This document shows, in pieces, positions 13,817-21,500 of a stretch of DNA of 22,248 nucleotides (within the stretch, counting starts at the first letter, position 1; every line of letters starts with the position of its first letter). The notes beneath the pieces were generated by a model that saw only the letters and a list, made by a program, of their open reading frames with translations, ran no database searches and was not told where the DNA came from. Source of the DNA: CAWCTB01 sp963798275 (GTDB lineage: Bacteria; Acidobacteriota; Terriglobia; Terriglobales; Acidobacteriaceae); NCBI GenBank assembly GCA_963798275.1, contig CAWCTB010000028.1, positions 1 to 22,248 of the forward strand, given 5' to 3'. Position numbers and translations under genes: made by a program.

Positions 13817-15193
13817 TTGATACCTTTTGCCAAACCAATTGCAGCGGATGCACTTGTCTTTTTCGGGGCCACGGGCGACCTGGCCTATAAACAAATCTTT
13901 CCGGCGCTGCAGAAGCTGGCCAAGCGGGGCAAGCTTGAGATGCCGGTCATCGGCGTGGCGAAATCGGGCTGGAACCTCGACCAACTGCGGGCGCGCGCCA
14001 AAGACAGTGTGGAGACGCACGGCGGCCTCGACGAAGAAGGCTTTGCCAAACTGATTGCCCGCCTGAAGTACATCGACGGCGACTATGGCGATCCCAAGAC
14101 GTTTCAGACGTTGCGCCAGGAACTGGGTGGCGCGCAGCATCCCATGCACTACCTGGCCATACCGCCATCGCTTTTCGCCGAGGTGCTGAGACAACTGGAA
14201 GCGTCGGGCTGCGCCAAAGGTGGACGCGTGGTCATCGAGAAACCATTCGGGCACGACCTGGCCTCTGCAATTGCCTTGAACCAGGTGGTGCACGGCGTCT
14301 TCAGCGAAGAGAACGTGTTCCGCATCGACCACTTCCTGGGTAAGACTGCGGTGCAGAACGTGCTCTACTTCCGCTTCGCCAATTCTTTTCTGGAGCCCAT
14401 CTGGAACCGGCAATACGTGAAGAGCGTGCAGATCACCATGGCGGAAAGTTTTGGGGTGCAAGGCCGGGGCGCCTTCTACGACCAGACCGGCGCCATGCGC
14501 GACGTGGTGCAGAACCACCTGCTCCAGGTACTGAGCAATGTGGCCCTGGAACCACCTCCCGGGCTCGGCGTAGAAACCGACCGGGATGAGCGGGTAAAGG
14601 TACTGAAGGGCATCGCGGCATTGCGTCCCGAGGAAGTGGTTCGCGGACAGTTCGATGGATATCGCAAGGAAGCAGGCGTGAAACCGGATTCCCAGGTCGA
14701 GACCTTCGTGGCCCTGCGCCTCTACATCGACAACTGGCGCTGGCAGGGAGTGCCGTTCTATATTCGCGCCGGCAAGTGCCTGCCCGTGACCGCAACCGAG
14801 GTGATCGTTACTTTGCGGGAGCCGCCTCCTATCTTCCTGAAGAATCCGCTGCCGCCCAACTATGTGCGGTTTCGTTTGTCGCCGAATCTCGCCATCGGCT
14901 TTGGCGCGCACGTGAAAGTGGCCGGCGAGGCCTTGCGGGGAGAAGCGGTGGAACTGCTGGTCTCGGAGTCGGCTGATCCGCACCAGATGCAGGCCTACGA
15001 AGAGTTGCTGGGCGACGCCCTCGACGGCAACTCGTCGCGATTCGCCCGCCAGGACTACGTGGAGGAAGCCTGGCGAATCATCGACCCTGTACTCGATAAC
15101 GCAACCCCAGTACACGCGTATGCGCCGGGAAGCTGGGGTCCGGAGGAAGCCAACCGGTTGCTTCAGCCGGAAACGTGGTCCAATCCGAAATAG
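13817..15193 (+). CDS. zwf: Glucose-6-phosphate 1-dehydrogenase
   Basis: A TTG start at 13817 is supported by AGGAG ending 8 nt upstream; no better ATG precedes the N-terminal nucleotide fold. The 458-residue protein shows the NADP-binding 'FFGATGDLAYKQIFPAL', the substrate/catalytic block 'RIDHFLGK' (His172, Lys176), 'QNVLYFRFANS', 'GRGAFYDQTGAMRDVVQNHLLQ' and 'FYIRAGKCLP' (about 315-323). It oxidises glucose 6-phosphate to 6-phosphogluconolactone, feeding NADPH and the oxidative pentose phosphate or Entner-Doudoroff route. It is slightly shorter than the usual ~490 residues but has every core motif. No pgl or gnd gene accompanies it; a tRNA follows. A 578-residue antisense frame across it is a shadow of its GC-rich third positions. 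Confidence 0.95.
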   Translation: MIPFAKPIAADALVFFGATGDLAYKQIFPALQKLAKRGKLEMPVIGVAKSGWNLDQLRARAKDSVETHGGLDEEGFAKLIARLKYIDGDYGDPKTFQTLRQELGGAQHPMHYLAIPPSLFAEVLRQLEASGCAKGGRVVIEKPFGHDLASAIALNQVVHGVFSEENVFRIDHFLGKTAVQNVLYFRFANSFLEPIWNRQYVKSVQITMAESFGVQGRGAFYDQTGAMRDVVQNHLLQVLSNVALEPPPGLGVETDRDERVKVLKGIAALRPEEVVRGQFDGYRKEAGVKPDSQVETFVALRLYIDNWRWQGVPFYIRAGKCLPVTATEVIVTLREPPPIFLKNPLPPNYVRFRLSPNLAIGFGAHVKVAGEALRGEAVELLVSESADPHQMQAYEELLGDALDGNSSRFARQDYVEEAWRIIDPVLDNATPVHAYAPGSWGPEEANRLLQPETWSNPK

Positions 15194-15390
15194 ACAGACT
15201 GTTGGTTTCGCAATTTCGCAATAGTAAAAGCGCGAGAGACTTGATTCGCGGGCGAAGCGCTCCCCGGCAAGGCCTTGGCTCCCCGCGCGCGGCGCCATCT
15301 GCTTAACATTGGGTAGTCCGTCAGCGTGATGATCAACTGCCTGAGTTTGGGTTGTGATGCAGAGTGTCAACTACCCGCGGTTGGCGTGCT

Positions 15391-15420
15391 TTGACACTGC
15401 TTTCGACGGGCTGCTAGTAT
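15391..15420 (+). promoter_or_regulatory. Promoter of tRNA-Glu
   Basis: A perfect TTGACA (15391-15396) is followed after 18 nt by TAGTAT (15415-15420, 4/6). A start near 15427 leaves a short leader before the tRNA at 15452. Confidence 0.6.
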
Positions 15421-15451
15421 TTGAAGTTCGGCGAGCACACCCTCCTTCCGC

Positions 15452-15529
15452 GTCCCCGTCGTCTAGCCCGGCCTAGGACATCGCCCTTTCACGGCGGTAA
15501 CACGGGTTCAAATCCCGTCGGGGACGCCA
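15452..15529 (+). tRNA. tRNA-Glu (anticodon TTC)
   Basis: The acceptor stem pairs GTCCCCG (15452-15458) with CGGGGAC (15519-15525), followed by G and an encoded CCA (15527-15529). The anticodon loop CTTTCAC (15486-15492), on a TCGCC/GGCGG stem, gives anticodon TTC at 15488-15490. The T arm contains GGTTCAAATCC. The gene is complete and serves as the integration site of the adjacent integrase, whose reading frame ends antisense inside it. Confidence 0.95.
15473..15529. other. Probable attachment (att) site in the tRNA-Glu 3' half
   Basis: The 3' half of tRNA-Glu is shared with the antisense end of the integrase gene. In tRNA-targeting elements the crossover segment lies in the anticodon-to-3'-end region and is duplicated at the distal end. 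Only this copy is visible here. Confidence 0.5.
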
Positions 15530-16585
15530 AATCTTTTCAGAGACTTGACGGTTGATTTGGTCAGTTTCCCGCGGTACAACGACGGTACAAGTTGTTTTCG
15601 GCCGGATCATCCCCACCACCCGGCTCTGTGCCGCCCTCTTATCCGGGCTCAAAGCCTGCGTGTACGTATCCAGCGTCATTCGAGACGTAGAGTGCCGCAA
15701 CAGCTCCTGCACGACTTTCACGTCCTCTCCGTTGCTCTTGAGCAGCGTTGAGAACGTATGGCGAAAGGTGTGCCAGCCGATTCTTTTGTTGATGCCGAGC
15801 CGCTTGGCCAATGGCTGGATATGGTCACGCATTACGGTGCTCAGCCAAACCGGCTGCTTGCCCCGCTTTGAACCGGCACGATTAGCGTCGGTCGCCCACA
15901 GGTAATCGGAGGGTTGCTTGTAAGGCGTTTGCTCGTACCAGGCCATCAGATCGCGAGCAACATATTCGTCCATCGGCATCAGCTTTCTTGACACCTCGGT
16001 TTTGACCGGGCCAATGTGCTGGTCCACTAGTGACCGGCTCACATTAAGATGCAGATGTTTAAAGTCCACATCTTCCCATTTGAGGCCGGCCAACTCACCC
16101 CGGCGCAGCCCCGCCGGCATGTCGAGAAATACCATCGCCTTCTCTCGTACCCCAAGGGATGCAAGAAGAAGTTGCATTTCCTCCACATCAAGAATCTCTG
16201 GTGCACGCTCTCGCTTTCCTTGAGCCATGCCCGTGGATTGGTACCGTGAATCACGCGCCCCAGAAAGCCCAACTTCTCGGCAGCGTTGTTGCGGTTTCGG
16301 CGAATGTCGTCCTTCGTGATCTTGGTGTACAGAACGAGAAAGGTTTCCATGCTCCGGGGCTTGGCGAAGACGTAAGTCGCGTGGCCAAGCTGAGGGTTTC
16401 GACGACCACGGCTTTCTCAACGTCGAAGATGTATTCCTCAATTCCGGGGCGTCAGCCGCGAGGAATGTTCCGCTTCTTCGCCTTCCCAAGCCTTTTTCCG
16501 CAGCCTGTTCAGCCGTGCCGTAACGCCGCCCAACCCAGGGCTTTAGCGCCTGAGGGACTTCCGGTTCCGTCGCGGCGGCAACCAT
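15473..16585 (-). CDS. Tyrosine recombinase/phage-type integrase, ending inside tRNA-Glu; N-terminal part degraded
   Basis: The C-terminal ~240 residues form a tyrosine-recombinase catalytic domain. It has 'PEILDVEEMQLLL', the first catalytic Arg in 'PAGLRRGELAGLKWEDVDF', then 'HTFRHTFSTLLK' (HxxR), 'ELLRHSTSRMTLDTYTQ' (His and the nucleophile Tyr). The last residues, 'RPRRDLNPCYRRERAMS', are translation of the tRNA gene itself, and the stop lies at 15473-15475 inside it. That is typical of integrases whose attachment site is the tRNA 3' end. The first ~120 residues of the frame are Arg/Ser/Pro-rich and do not resemble an arm or core-binding domain. A 'GTNP' fragment in another frame near 16236 suggests frameshift decay. 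The enzyme is probably inactive. No second copy of the tRNA 3' end (other att site) lies in the window. Confidence 0.8.
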   Translation of the reverse strand: MVAAATEPEVPQALKPWVGRRYGTAEQAAEKGLGRRRSGTFLAADAPELRNTSSTLRKPWSSKPSAWPRDLRLRQAPEHGNLSRSVHQDHEGRHSPKPQQRCREVGLSGARDSRYQSTGMAQGKRERAPEILDVEEMQLLLASLGVREKAMVFLDMPAGLRRGELAGLKWEDVDFKHLHLNVSRSLVDQHIGPVKTEVSRKLMPMDEYVARDLMAWYEQTPYKQPSDYLWATDANRAGSKRGKQPVWLSTVMRDHIQPLAKRLGINKRIGWHTFRHTFSTLLKSNGEDVKVVQELLRHSTSRMTLDTYTQALSPDKRAAQSRVVGMIRPKTTCTVVVPRETDQINRQVSEKIWRPRRDLNPCYRRERAMS

Positions 16586-16627
16586 TTGAGATAGGCTGGC
16601 TCTGTTGACATCCCATCCCTAGGAATT

Positions 16628-16672
16628 GTCATCACGGGGTCGCCGTGGCGACCGAGGGATCTGTTTTCCTCT
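16628..16672. repeat. Dispersed repeat, GTCAT...CGAGGGATCTG family
   Basis: GTCATCACGGGG, a central stem of GTCGCC/GGCGAC, then CCGAGGGATCTGTTTTCCTC. The copy at 21937-21980 has the same ends around a GGGGC/GCCCC stem, so the ends are conserved and the stem varies. Confidence 0.5.
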
Positions 16673-16943
16673 CACCTCAGGAAAAGGCTGGATTCCCAGG
16701 GATCAGTCGTCTCCTGAAGGGTCCACCCCCCAGGATGTCAAATGAGCTAGATGGGCTTCAGTTTGACGATCAATACTTCGCGGAATAACTCGACGTTGTT
16801 TTGGAAGGGCTCGGCTTTCGATGTCGCGCAGAGTCGGCCTTGGGTAGAACTGGCCTTCGTGCATTCCTTTGAAGTGGCTTTTGTGGATGCGAGTGAGAAC
16901 CAGTTTTTCTAAGCGACAGTGAAACCCATCCCGATCGCACCAT

Positions 16944-16967
16944 CCCCGCAGGGGACAGCAGATATTA
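16944..16967. repeat. Left half of a palindromic repeat split by the IS630 element
   Basis: CCCC-GCA-GGGG (16944-16954) followed by ACAGCAGATATTA. Joined to 18076 onward it rebuilds a repeat unit matching 22097-22186. Confidence 0.6.
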
Positions 16968-16994
16968 TTGGGTCCTGCATAAGTAATGTCCTAT
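16968..16994. repeat. IS630 element, left terminal inverted repeat
   Basis: 27 nt, TTGGGTCCTGCATAAG then TAATGTCCTAT. It pairs with 18049-18075 with mismatches at three positions. Confidence 0.85.
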
Positions 16995-17530
16995 TGTAGG
17001 CGCAGAAAAAGAGGACTATGTCGGATGAAGGAACGCAGCAGTGCTTCCTTCCGTTGCAGGGAGCGGGTGCAGCTGCGGGTGACGACCGCCAGTTCGGAGA
17101 CTTCATGGACGGTGCGATTGGCTAAGGGATTCATCTTGCAATAGCCCCAAAGATATTCCACCGGATTGAGTTCAGGAGCGTATGGGGGAAAGAAGAAAGT
17201 GCGCAGGCGAGGCACGGTCTCCAGGTGGGCCGTGGTCTTTTTGGCGCGATGCGCATTCAGCCGATCCCACAGCAGAAGCCAAGGCGCCTGCAGTTCCTGA
17301 TCGAGGGCCTTCAGAAAGGCAATGGCCCGCGTGGCATCGACCTCTTGCCCGGGATACAAGCGAAAATACAGCTGCACCTGGTCACGCTGAGGAGAGACAC
17401 ACAGAGCAGCAATGGCAGAGACCTTCTTGTGGTGGCGACCCCGCTGATAGAGCACCGGGGTCTGGCCGCAGGGAGCCCAAGTACGGCGCACCAGCGGGGC
17501 TAGCAGAAAGCCGCTTTCGTCCAGAAACAC
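16991..17530 (-). CDS. IS630 transposase, DDE catalytic part (OrfB, made by -1 frameshift)
   Basis: This frame supplies the DDE_3 catalytic domain: first Asp in 'VFLDESG' near its start, second Asp in 'LLLWDRLNAHRAKK', and the Glu in 'FFPPYAPELNPVEYLWGYCK'. It has no credible independent start. It is in the -1 frame relative to the upstream frame, and the two meet at eight A residues (T on the plus strand, 17555-17562), a typical slippery run. The expected product is a single fused transposase of about 340 residues that cuts and inserts the element at TA. The 'LRLQ' end abuts the left inverted repeat. Confidence 0.85.
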   Translation of the reverse strand: MFLDESGFLLAPLVRRTWAPCGQTPVLYQRGRHHKKVSAIAALCVSPQRDQVQLYFRLYPGQEVDATRAIAFLKALDQELQAPWLLLWDRLNAHRAKKTTAHLETVPRLRTFFFPPYAPELNPVEYLWGYCKMNPLANRTVHEVSELAVVTRSCTRSLQRKEALLRSFIRHSPLFLRLQ

Positions 17531-17541
17531 CAGCCACGCCC

Positions 17542-17994
17542 TCAGCCGGCGCGCTTTTTTTTAACCGCGGGCCAAACCTGCTTGATCCACTGCCGAATTC
17601 CGTCTTCGTCCCGCTCGACGGCTTTGCGTGCGGGTTTCTGCGGGCTCCAGTTCATGGCGTGCAACAGTCGACCAATGTGATCCACGTGATAGCGCACACC
17701 GAAGCTGCGCTGGATGTGCTCGGCGATCCGCGGACAGGTCCACAAATCGGTGCCGAATCCCGCCGCCTGCGCACCTCGCAACAACTGCTTCTCCAGTTGT
17801 TGGCGCTGCTTCGGCGTCAGTTTCGGCGGTCGTCCGCTGGCTGGAACGGCTCGGAGAGCAGCTTTGCCAGCGCTGCGCTGGGCACGCTTCCAACGGCGGA
17901 CGCTGCGCGGGTCAACCTCGAGGATGCGGGCGATTTCAGCTTGCGTCAGGCCCTGCTTGAGCAAATCGACGGCGCGCTCACGTTTGCGCTGCAA
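17542..17994 (-). CDS. IS630 transposase, N-terminal DNA-binding part (OrfA)
   Basis: The helix-turn-helix is at the N-terminus: 'RERAVDLLKQGLTQAEIARILEVDPRSVRRWKRA', followed by the linker 'GRPPKLTPKQRQQLEKQLL' and a second winged-helix region ('WTCPRIAEHIQRSFGVRYHVDHIGRLL'). It stops at TGA 17542-17544 just past the A8 slip site ('AVKKKRAG'). The TTG at 17994 is the only canonical-type start in this frame. Upstream codons read 'IRPQGSPEEL', which resembles the 'MRP.GSP..L' beginning common in this family. A GGGGAGG Shine-Dalgarno lies 6 nt before that ATC codon (18019-18021). True initiation may therefore be at ATC, or an ATG was lost by mutation. Confidence 0.85.
   Translation of the reverse strand: MQRKRERAVDLLKQGLTQAEIARILEVDPRSVRRWKRAQRSAGKAALRAVPASGRPPKLTPKQRQQLEKQLLRGAQAAGFGTDLWTCPRIAEHIQRSFGVRYHVDHIGRLLHAMNWSPQKPARKAVERDEDGIRQWIKQVWPAVKKKRAG
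17555..17562 (-). promoter_or_regulatory. A8 slippery site for -1 translational frameshifting
   Basis: On the coding strand GTT AAA AAA AAG: a -1 slip within the A run moves ribosomes from the OrfA frame into the OrfB frame, giving '...K-K-A-R-R-L-R-A-W-L-V-F-L-D-E'. The geometry is exact; programmed use is inferred from IS630 and other IS families. Confidence 0.6.
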
Positions 17995-18048
17995 CTCTTC
18001 CGGACTGCCTTGCGGTCGGATAGGTCACCTCCCCACCACCAGAGCAGT

Positions 18049-18075
18049 ATAGGACATTATTTATGCAGGAATCAA
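18049..18075. repeat. IS630 element, right terminal inverted repeat
   Basis: The inverted partner of 16968-16994, reading ATAGGACATTATTTATGCAG then GAATCAA on the plus strand. Confidence 0.85.
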
Positions 18076-18136
18076 TAGCCCAGCGTTTCAATGCTGGGTA
18101 GGCCTCTTAAGTAAGCCCCAAGTCCCGTAGGGACGG
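18076..18136. repeat. Right half of the palindromic repeat split by the IS630 element
   Basis: TAG, then CCCAGC/GCTGGG stem (18079-18098), a 23-nt linker, and GTCCC-GTA-GGGAC (18122-18134). The order and spacing match the uninterrupted copy at 22097-22186. Confidence 0.65.
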
Positions 18137-18202
18137 CGGATATTCAACTCTTGTTTCGCCCGTTCAACTCTTTCGGCAACGCGCAACTGCGCTGCTCCTC
18201 GT

Positions 18203-18221
18203 CGCGCCGGGACCCGGCGCG
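18203..18221 (-). terminator. GC-rich palindrome after the RND operon (possible terminator)
   Basis: CGCGCCGGG-A-CCCGGCGCG is a perfect 9-bp inverted repeat around one base, starting 12 nt after the stop of the last operon gene on the minus strand. No U tract follows, so termination is only suggested by position and symmetry. Confidence 0.4.
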
Positions 18222-18233
18222 GCGCTGGCTCGA

Positions 18234-18323
18234 TCACGTAGGAACACCCAGCTTGGGCAGTAGCCACTGCGATACCACCACCCACGCAACCAGAAACAAA
18301 ATAATCGCTATCCCGTTGGACAT
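18234..18323 (-). CDS. 29-residue membrane microprotein in the RND operon
   Basis: ATG 18321-18323 to TGA 18234-18236 encodes a 29-residue peptide: 'MSNGIAIILFLVAWVVVSQW', followed by 'LLPKLGVPT'. It is a single predicted transmembrane helix (residues ~4-21) with a short polar tail ending in 'PKLGVPT'. It starts 6 nt after the DUF2892 stop, on the same strand, with a purine-rich AGGCAGG stretch upstream, and is followed by a palindrome. Small hydrophobic peptides with this kind of 'W.LPKLGVPT' ending look familiar to me next to DUF2892/rhodanese/RND clusters, but I cannot name a family. The likely role is an accessory or stabilising subunit for the neighbouring membrane proteins; that is inference from position only. 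Confidence 0.6.
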   Translation of the reverse strand: MSNGIAIILFLVAWVVVSQWLLPKLGVPT

Positions 18324-18329
18324 ACCGAC

Positions 18330-18521
18330 TTAGGCCTGCCTCACTCCTAGTTTACGCAATATCGTCATCATTGGACACCAGTTCGTAAACGCCGACTGAA
18401 ACAGGTTCAGCCCGACAAACGCCGTGAACAGGTACCAATAGGGCGATACCCAGTAGCCCAGCGCCAGCGAGAGCAGCACAAAGGCTCCCCCAATCATGCG
18501 TACTGACCGTTCTATGTTCAT
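18330..18521 (-). CDS. DUF2892 (YgaP-type membrane domain) protein
   Basis: The start at 18519-18521 is chosen because a GGAGG Shine-Dalgarno lies 7 nt upstream; the longer frame runs into the RND coding region. The 63-residue product reads 'MNIERSVRMIGGAFVLLSLA' followed by a second hydrophobic segment and 'FTNWCPMMTILRKLGV', the conserved ending of DUF2892. Two short transmembrane helices place it in the inner membrane. In YgaP-like proteins this domain is joined to a rhodanese; here it stands alone. Its ATG overlaps the RND stop codon by four bases (ATGA), so it is translationally coupled to the pump. A role in sulfur or metal stress handled with the pump is plausible but not shown. Confidence 0.85.
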   Translation of the reverse strand: MNIERSVRMIGGAFVLLSLALGYWVSPYWYLFTAFVGLNLFQSAFTNWCPMMTILRKLGVRQA

Positions 18522-21500
18522 GCCTGTACCTCCGAAGCCTCGGGCGCGCACTCTAATGTCGGTGGCGCCGGCAGTTTGTGTTTTTCCACCATGTAGTACA
18601 GCACCGGCACCGTCATGCGCGACAGCAGCGTCGACGCCACTTCGCCCGCCATCAGCGACAGCGCCAGTCCCTGAAAGATCGGATCAAACAATATCACGCT
18701 GGCGCCCACCACCACGGCGGCAGCGGTCAGCAGCATGGGCCGGAAGCGCACCGCTCCCGCATCCACCACGGCATGTTCCAGCGTCATGCCCTGGATGCGC
18801 CGCAGCTCGATGAAATCCACCAGGATGATCGAATTGCGCACGATAATGCCCGCCCCCGCAATGAAGCCGATCATCGACGTCGCCGTGAAGAACGCCCCCA
18901 TCAGCGAATGTGCCGGCAGAATCCCCACCAGCGTCAGCGGAATCGGCGCCATGATTACCAGCGGCGTCACGAACGACTTGAACCATCCCACCACCAGCAC
19001 GTAGATCAGCACCAGCACCGCGGCAAATGCAATGCCCAGGTCGCGGAACACCTCGATGGTGATGTGCCACTCCCCGTCCCACTTCATCGCCAGCTTCTCG
19101 CTGTCGGGCGGCATCGTCGCCGAGTACTGCGCGATAGCGTAGCCCGCCGGCGCTCCGAGCTTATCGATTTCCTTGCCCATTTTCATGATGGCGTAGACCG
19201 GGCTCTCTTCCTGTCCCGCCACATCCCCCAGCACGTACACCACCGGCCGCAGGTTCTTGCCGTAACGGCTGACGTCAATCGTCTTCTTCTCGACGTTCGT
19301 CACTTCGGCAATCGACACCTGGCCGCCGCTGGCCGTCGGCATGCGTAACGCCGTCAACGACTCGATCGCCGAACGTCCCGGCCGGTCGAGTTGCACGCGT
19401 ATCGGAACATCCTCCCGCGACTTGGGATCGTGCAGCAGCCCGGCAGTCGCCCCGTCCAGCCCGATCTGCACCGTCTGCGTCACCGCCGCTGCCGACACAC
19501 CGTTCAGCGCCGCCTTGTCCAGATCGACCTTCATGTCATACTTGGTCTGCGGGTCCTCCACATACCAGTCCACGTCCACCACGCCCGGCGTCGTGTCGAA
19601 GATGTGCTTGATCTGCTTCGCCAGCTCCATCTGCTGCTTATAATCCGGGCCGTACACTTCGGCCACCAGCGTCTCCAGCACCGGAGGCCCCGGCGGCACC
19701 TCCGCCACCTTCAGTCGCGCGCCGTACTTGTTGCCGATCGCCACCAGCCCCGGCCGCAGCCGCTTGGCTATCTCATGGCTCTGCGTGCTGCGCTCATGCC
19801 GGTTCAGCAGGTTCACCTGGATGTCCGCCTGGTTCGCCCCGCGCCGCAGGAAGTAATGCCGCACCAGTCCGTTGAAGTTGTACGGCCCTGACGTTCCGGC
19901 GTAGATCTGGTAATTCTCCACTTCCGGTTGCTGCCCCAGATATTGCCCCAGCTCCTGCGACACCCGCGTCGTCTGCTCCAGCGTCGTGCCGTTTGGCATG
20001 TCGACAATCACCTGGAACTCGCTCTTGTTGTCGAAGGGCAGCATCTTCACCTTCACCAGCTTGAACGCCACCAGTGAGCACGCCAGCAGCAACAGCACGA
20101 CCACGCCTCCCAGGAACATCCAGCGTCGTGCCGCGCTCTCGATCAGCGGATTCATGATTCGCCGGTAGAGCTTGGTGGTCCACCCTTCCTTCTCGTGTTC
20201 GTCCGTGGCGCGGTCCGCATAGTGATGCAACAACCGCAGCGCCGACCACGGCGATACCACGAACGCCACGATCAGCGAAAACAGCATCGCCGCCGATGCG
20301 CCCACCGGAATCGGCCGCATGTACGGCCCCATCAGCCCGCGCACAAACGCCATCGGCAGGATCGCCGCAATCACCGTGAATGTCGCCAGGATCGTCGGGT
20401 TGCCGACCTCGTCCACCGCTTCCACGGCGACATCGGTCAGCTTGCGCCCGCAATTGGCCGGCATGCGGAAATGCCGCACGATGTTCTCCACCACCACAAT
20501 CGCGTCGTCCACCAGGATGCCGATGGAGAAGATCAGCGCGAACAGCGTTACCCGGTTCAGGGTGTAGCCGAACAGGTAGAAGATGAACAGGGTCAGCGCC
20601 AGCGTGACCGGAATCGCCACCAGCACCACGCCCGACTCCCGCCAGCCCAGCGCCAGCGCGATCAGCAGCGTCACCGACAGCGTCGCGATGAACAGGTGCT
20701 TCAGCAGTTCGTCCGATTTGTCTTTCGCGGTCTCGCCATAGTTGCGCGTTATCGAAACATTCAGATCGGCCGGCAGCAGGTAGCCCGCGTAGTGCCTCGA
20801 TCTTCCTCTCCGCTGCCCGCGTGATGTCGGTCGCGTTGGTGCCCTTGCGCTTGGCCAGGGTGATCGTCACCGCCGGATAGTCGCCCTGCACCGCGCTCCT
20901 GCTGCCCGCGCCGTTCGCGTACAGAACGTAATCGTCCGGCTCCGCCGCACCATCGGTAATCGACGCCGCCACGTCGCGCAGATACACCGGGCGTCCCTCG
21001 TGTACCCCGACGACAATTTGCTGCAAATCGGTCGCCGTCCCCAGGAATCGGCCCGCCTCCACCGCAAACTCCTGGTTGTCGCGGGCGAAGCTGCCGGAAT
21101 CGCTGCGCGCATTCGCGCCTTGCAGTTGCGCCACCACTGCGCCCGGGGTCATGCCGTACGCCGCCAGCTTCTGGGTGTCGAGCGTCACCCGCACTTGCCG
21201 CGGCAGGCCGCCGATGATCTTCGTCTCCGAAACATTGTCCAGCTGCTTGAGCTGGTTCTCCAGCTCGCCCGCGATTTGCCTGAGCTGATACGCGTCGTAG
21301 TTCTTGCCCCACAGCGTCAGCGCCATGATCGGCACATCGTTGATGGAGCGCACCTTGATGAGCGGCTGCGACACTCCCGCCGGAATGCGATCGAAGTTTG
21401 AATAGAGCTTGTTGTAGGTCTTGACGATCGCGTCTTCTTCTTTCGTGCCCACGTAGAAGCGCACCACCAGCATGCTCATCCCGGGACGCGAGATCGAGTA

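Larger units (their letters stand above)
16586..16967. other. Non-coding interval between integrase and IS630 element
   Basis: It contains a dispersed-repeat copy (16628-16672), a degenerate 'GGCCTTGGGTAGAACTGGCC' motif near 16835 resembling the tandem unit at 21852-21919, and the left half of the IS-interrupted repeat. No gene is recognised. Confidence 0.4.
16968..18075 (-). mobile_element. IS630-family insertion sequence
   Basis: The element is 1108 bp, flanked by TA at 16966-16967 and 18076-18077, the TA target duplication expected of IS630/Tc1-mariner relatives. Its ends are 27-bp inverted repeats (16968-16994 and 18049-18075) that match at 24 of 27 positions, with core TCCTGCATAA[G/A]TAATGTCCTAT. 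It encodes a helix-turn-helix frame and a DDE catalytic frame overlapping through a run of eight A on the coding strand. All three catalytic acidic residues are kept. The structure looks complete and recent. Confidence 0.88.

Noticed and set aside
13634..15370. 578-residue open frame on the minus strand
   Set aside because: It is antisense to zwf, which has every family motif; the composition (His/Arg/Leu-rich) is that of a shadow frame in GC-rich DNA.
16300..16585. N-terminal ~100 residues of the integrase frame as a real core-binding domain
   Set aside because: The stretch is Arg/Ser/Pro-rich with no helical core pattern and looks like out-of-frame translation of a decayed region.
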